From positions 1 to 9,698 of the forward strand of contig QUJA01000065.1 of assembly GCA_003480425.1 (NCBI GenBank): a stretch of DNA of 9,698 nt, written 5' to 3'. The notes beneath the pieces are model-generated. The model saw only the letters and a list, made by a program, of their open reading frames with translations. It did not search any database and was not told the DNA's origin. Shown here piece by piece: positions 7,983 to 9,698 of the stretch (the stretch's first letter is position 1; each line of letters starts with the position of its first letter). The position numbers and the translations under genes were made by a program. The DNA comes from Firmicutes bacterium AM31-12AC (GTDB lineage: Bacteria; Bacillota; Clostridia; Lachnospirales; Lachnospiraceae).

Positions 7983-8002
7983 AAGCAAGTGCTCAAGTGA
8001 GC
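7971..8002. repeat. Inverted repeats around the tRNA-Trp -10 box
   Basis: ACTTGC (7971-7976) and GCAAGT (7985-7990) are perfect inverted copies on either side of TATACT. They are followed without a gap by GCTCA-AG-TGAGC (7991-8002), a perfect palindrome. CAAGTG recurs with an 8-nt period at 7986 and 7994. Such arrangements are usual for repressor operators and unusual for a tRNA promoter. What binds is unknown. Confidence 0.5.
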
Positions 8003-8014
8003 CAAACAGAATAT

Positions 8015-8085
8015 AGGGGATTGGTCAAATGGTATGATAGGGGTCTCCAAAACCTTTGGTGGGAGTTCGATTCTCTCATCCCCTG
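8015..8085 (+). tRNA. tRNA-Trp (anticodon CCA)
   Basis: The 71-nt gene folds into a complete cloverleaf. The acceptor stem is AGGGGAT with ATCCCCT and discriminator G8085. The D stem (8024-8027 with 8035-8038) has one G-U pair. The anticodon stem (8040-8044 with 8052-8056) has two G-U pairs, and the loop CTCCAAA places anticodon CCA at 8047-8049. The variable loop has 4 nt. The T arm is GGGAG-TTCGATT-CTCTC. The 3' CCA is not encoded. The gene stands alone, with its own promoter and terminator. The presence of element remnants directly downstream suggests that its 3' end may be an integration site. Confidence 0.97.
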
Positions 8086-8090
8086 TACTA

Positions 8091-8142
8091 AAAAGTCTTA
8101 GAAACTGCGTAAAATCGCTGTTTTAAGGCTTTTTTCTTTTTT
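8091..8142 (+). terminator. tRNA-Trp terminator
   Basis: AAGTCTTAGAA (8093-8103) pairs with TTTTAAGGCTT (8121-8131) in an 11-bp stem that includes two wobble pairs. An inner GCG/CGC pairing lies around TAAAAT. The stem runs into a tract of Ts (TTTTTTCTTTTTT). Placement 8 nt after the tRNA end fits Rho-independent termination. Confidence 0.75.
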
Positions 8143-8151
8143 CCAAAAAGC

Positions 8152-8175
8152 AAAGGTAATCAAAAAGGTAATCAA
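8152..8175. repeat. 12-bp perfect tandem repeat
   Basis: AAAGGTAATCAA occurs twice without a gap (8152-8163 and 8164-8175), just beyond the tRNA-Trp terminator. Short direct repeats near a tRNA-borne attachment site are often arm-type binding sites of a tyrosine integrase or excisionase. In one reading frame they encode KGNQKGNQ before a stop at 8194-8196, which could instead be the end of a lost gene. Confidence 0.55.
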
Positions 8176-8210
8176 CCATATGTTCTAAACATCTGAAGAA
8201 GGAGGAAATC

Positions 8211-8321
8211 TTGCACAAATGCGTCTCATATGGTACCAAAAAGACATACTTTGCTAAAAAATTGATTATTTCAAATGATATTTTAAAGATACAAATAAAA
8301 AGAAATGCCTTAGCAGATTAA
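8211..8321 (+). CDS. Possible 36-aa small ORF, function unknown
   Basis: TTG at 8211 follows GAAGGAGG (ending 8205) by 5 nt and opens 36 codons (MHKCVSYGTKKTYFAKK...) that end with TAA at 8319-8321. The peptide is basic and no family was recognised. The strong ribosome binding site argues for translation at some time. The short length, the lack of a clear promoter and the overlap of its last codons with the hairpin arm at 8297-8316 argue that it is a truncated gene or chance. Confidence 0.25.
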   Translation: MHKCVSYGTKKTYFAKKLIISNDILKIQIKRNALAD

Positions 8322-8368
8322 TTCATATTCACATAAACATGAAGAATACTGTTAGGACATTTCTTTTT
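8297..8368. repeat. Long imperfect hairpin (20-bp arms)
   Basis: Arms 8297-8316 and 8349-8368 pair over 20 positions with one mismatch and two G-U wobbles, enclosing 32 nt in which TTCAT and ATGAA can pair further. The plus-strand 3' arm ends in CTTTTTT, so it could be a terminator. The downstream arm coincides with the end of the relaxase fragment, which may mark a junction left by deletion or by an element end. Confidence 0.5.
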
Positions 8369-8523
8369 TATCCAGATATTAACACCACGGATTGAAAATG
8401 TAATCTTCTCCTGAACGCATCTAAAATAGGTTTATCCATTGTTTCATCATATTTGAAAAGCATATAATTAATAATGTCTGTGTAATTAGTGTTCTTACTT
8501 GAGGTATACTTTAATACTGCCAT
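8368..8523 (-). pseudogene. N-terminal fragment of a relaxase (mobilization nuclease)
   Basis: A 51-codon reading frame starts at ATG 8521-8523 after GGAGGGGG and begins MAVLKYTSSKNTNYTD, ending at TAA 8368-8370. This opening, together with KYDE and KPILD further on, matches the N-terminus of relaxases of Firmicutes conjugative elements as I know them (MAVLKYTSSKNS..., HDE...GKPILDE). Intact relatives are several hundred residues long, so only the extreme N-terminus remains and the catalytic tyrosine and histidine motifs are gone. After ILDA the similarity appears to shift frame: the peptide RSGEDYIFNPWC encoded within 8379-8420 lines up loosely with the usual REEFFIDGLNC, then stops. The gene is thus frameshifted and truncated. 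A cluster of hairpins upstream (8687-8773) fits an oriT. The relaxase call rests on memory of the family. Confidence 0.65.
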
Positions 8524-8686
8524 TGATTTCCCCCTCCAATTTCATTAGGTCTTCACGAATGTCGTTCTCTTTTCAAAATAGTATTCCCCTTTCCGACATG
8601 ACTGCTCTGCAGATATAAAGGAAAGCTGCGTCTACGAAAGTAGTAAGCCATTTAAAAAATCTGTTGATTGATACAAGTTCGAGGGA
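8524..8686. other. Leader region of the relaxase remnant, no gene recognised
   Basis: Apart from a CTAC-GAAA-GTAG hairpin with a GNRA loop (8632-8643), this segment has no supported gene. On the minus strand a stop-free run just before the relaxase start reads NDIREDLMKLEGEINGSIK and overlaps its ATG. This could be the tail of a lost upstream gene, but it is only about 25 codons long. Confidence 0.35.
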
Positions 8687-8773
8687 ATGGGGATCGAAAT
8701 CCCCATCAAGATTGCCAGGTAGCCTGATTTCCAAAAGGAAATTAGAATTACTCAAGGGCGCATCTTGCCCTTG
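8687..8773. other. Array of four hairpins, candidate oriT
   Basis: Four perfect inverted repeats occur within 87 nt: ATGGGGAT/ATCCCCAT around CGAA (8687-8706), CAGG/CCTG around TAG (8716-8726), ATTTCC/GGAAAT around AAAA (8727-8742) and CAAGGGC/GCCCTTG around a 7-nt loop (8753-8773). On the minus strand, which carries the relaxase fragment, the last one reads GGGCAAGATGCGCCCTTG. Its AAGATGCGCCCT is close to the nic core AAGTGCGCCCT known from IncQ-type oriT sequences. Position upstream of a relaxase start supports an origin of transfer. On the plus strand the last hairpin is followed by TTTAATAAAA and could also terminate transcription. Confidence 0.5.
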
Positions 8774-8863
8774 TTTAATAAAAGATTCGTTATGCTTTGC
8801 AGTAAATCAATATTTTAAGTTTTCTCCAATTTGGGGAATAACCTGTGCCTAAGTGTCTAAAGT

Positions 8864-8873
8864 ATGATATCAT
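8864..8873. promoter_or_regulatory. 10-bp palindrome upstream of the CPBP gene
   Basis: ATGATATCAT is a perfect palindrome 35 nt before the start codon, and it contains the only -10-like hexamers in this region (TATGAT, TATCAT). No convincing -35 box is present. It may be an operator or part of a weak promoter. Confidence 0.25.
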
Positions 8874-8908
8874 GTGAGTAACAAATTAGATGTCGCAAGA
8901 AAGGAATT

Positions 8909-9698
8909 ATGAAATTTATGCAAACAGAGAAAAAACAGCTTTTGATCTATGTGATTATAGCATACGGAATCACATATGTAATGGGGCTTCTGATGTGGTA
9001 TGGCTATGGAAAAGGTCTTGATCTCAGCGCTTTTCCAACGGCGCAGATGCTGTATCCAGCAACAGGTGTGATGATGGCTTATTTAATTACCAAAAAGGGA
9101 GATAAAAATCTTCCAACGGCTTTTTACATATTCTTTGTAACACTCACGGCGGTGCTGGTTGTCTGCACGGCGGCTTCTGTTCTGGCTCCCCAAAATAGAG
9201 ATCTGATGAGCATGCCATATTCTCAGTGGGCACCGATCATGGAGTACGTTATGATGGGTGGCAGCGTTATTTTTTGGATTCTTCTTCTGCAATCCGGTAA
9301 AGAAAAGCGCAGAGCCTATGGACTGAACAGCGAACATTGGAATATATCTGTTCGTATGATCCTATTGTTTATTGGATTATATCTTCTCAGATTTGTGATT
9401 GTCAGTGCTCTGAGCGGCCAGCTTTCTGAATTTGGCAAAATAATGGCAAATCCTACTACTTGGATCATATTTTTTACTGTTTTGGTAAACTTTTTCCTGT
9501 CAGTAGTGGCATTCTTTGGAGAAGAATACGGATGGAGATATTATCTTCAGCCTCTTCTTCAGAAGAAATTTGGTCTAAAAAGTGGCGTAATCCTTTTGGG
9601 CTGTGTGTGGGCTGTATGGCATCTGCCAATAGACTTCTTCTATTACACTACGCCGGATATGGGGCTGGCGGCTCTGGCAAGCCAGTTTGTTACCTGTA
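8909..9698 (+). CDS. CPBP-family intramembrane metalloprotease (3' end beyond window)
   Basis: A reading frame of 263 codons runs without a stop to the window end. It shows the signature of CPBP (CAAX protease / bacteriocin-processing, Abi) membrane proteins: EEYGWR at residues 205-210 (the EExxxR motif) and WAVWH at 234-238 (the FxxxH-type motif). These residues form the glutamate-base active site inside the membrane. Hydrophobic segments are visible at about 11-32, 72-93, 112-130, 156-178, 190-205 and 222-240, so it is a polytopic inner-membrane protein. ATG 8909 has AAAGGA only 3 nt upstream; the in-frame ATG at 8918 has a longer gap, and either could be used. Some relatives process CAAX proteins or provide bacteriocin self-immunity, but many have no known substrate. 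The gene is separated from the tRNA-Trp gene by the element remnant. Confidence 0.88.
   Translation, partial: MKFMQTEKKQLLIYVIIAYGITYVMGLLMWYGYGKGLDLSAFPTAQMLYPATGVMMAYLITKKGDKNLPTAFYIFFVTLTAVLVVCTAASVLAPQNRDLMSMPYSQWAPIMEYVMMGGSVIFWILLLQSGKEKRRAYGLNSEHWNISVRMILLFIGLYLLRFVIVSALSGQLSEFGKIMANPTTWIIFFTVLVNFFLSVVAFFGEEYGWRYYLQPLLQKKFGLKSGVILLGCVWAVWHLPIDFFYYTTPDMGLAALASQFVTC

Larger units (their letters stand above)
8086..8775. mobile_element. Degraded remnant of an integrated mobilizable element
   Basis: No intact gene lies between tRNA-Trp and the CPBP gene. The stretch instead contains a 12-bp tandem repeat (8152-8175), a tiny ORF (8211-8321), a long imperfect hairpin (8297-8368), a relaxase N-terminal fragment (8368-8523, minus strand) and a cluster of hairpins like an oriT (8687-8773). 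This combination next to a tRNA gene is what is left when an integrative element decays. No integrase gene and no second copy of the tRNA 3' end were found inside the window, so the borders are uncertain. Confidence 0.5.

Noticed and set aside
8175..8234. ACCATATG/CATATGGT inverted repeat around the small-ORF start
   Set aside because: Arms of 8 nt separated by 44 nt are weak, and the ribosome binding site is in the loop, not sequestered.
8573..8755. Minus-strand 60-codon ORF
   Set aside because: It lies across the hairpin array and has no clear ribosome binding site. Its sequence resembles no known family and is better explained by the inverted repeats.
8664..8852. Plus-strand 62-codon ORF
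   Set aside because: It runs through the same hairpins without a ribosome binding site or recognisable protein features.
1..9698. CRISPR array
   Set aside because: No regularly spaced repeats of suitable length occur anywhere in the window.

Overview
The window reads as chromosomal DNA of an obligately anaerobic Bacillota, most likely a Lachnospiraceae-type gut bacterium (Blautia / Dorea / Ruminococcus gnavus group). The grounds are a moderately low G+C content, strong AAGGAGG ribosome binding sites, the pflB-pflA pair, a three-gene molybdenum hydroxylase of the clostridial type, and a relaxase remnant of the kind carried by Lachnospiraceae conjugative elements. The genus is an inference.

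Positions 1-69 hold short tandem repeats that look like the end of an insertion sequence abutting pflA. Next come pflA (70-810) and pflB (918-3176), both on the minus strand with a hairpin between them; pflB has a clear extended -10 promoter. Together they encode pyruvate formate-lyase and its radical-SAM activase. A GNAT acetyltransferase gene (3472-3957, plus strand) follows with its own promoter and converges on the next operon, sharing a two-way terminator at 3976-4020.

The minus-strand operon 7609 to 4050 encodes the FAD, 2Fe-2S and molybdopterin subunits of a xanthine dehydrogenase-family enzyme. The genes are 3 nt apart or overlap by 1 nt, so the subunits are probably made in a coupled way. 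The operon has a near-consensus promoter with a palindrome over its -35 box, and a leader hairpin that pairs fully only as minus-strand RNA.

An AT-rich gap leads to a complete tRNA-Trp gene (8015-8085) with its own promoter and terminator. Palindromes surround that promoter's -10 box and start region.

From 8086 to about 8860 there is no intact gene. The stretch looks like the remnant of an integrated mobilizable or conjugative element: a 12-bp tandem repeat, a tiny ORF, a long imperfect hairpin, a truncated relaxase N-terminus on the minus strand (8368-8523), and a run of four hairpins (8687-8773) that resembles an oriT. The window ends inside a CPBP-family membrane protease gene (8909 onward). 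The most notable unannotated content is the relaxase/oriT remnant beside tRNA-Trp and the regulatory structure of the xdh leader.
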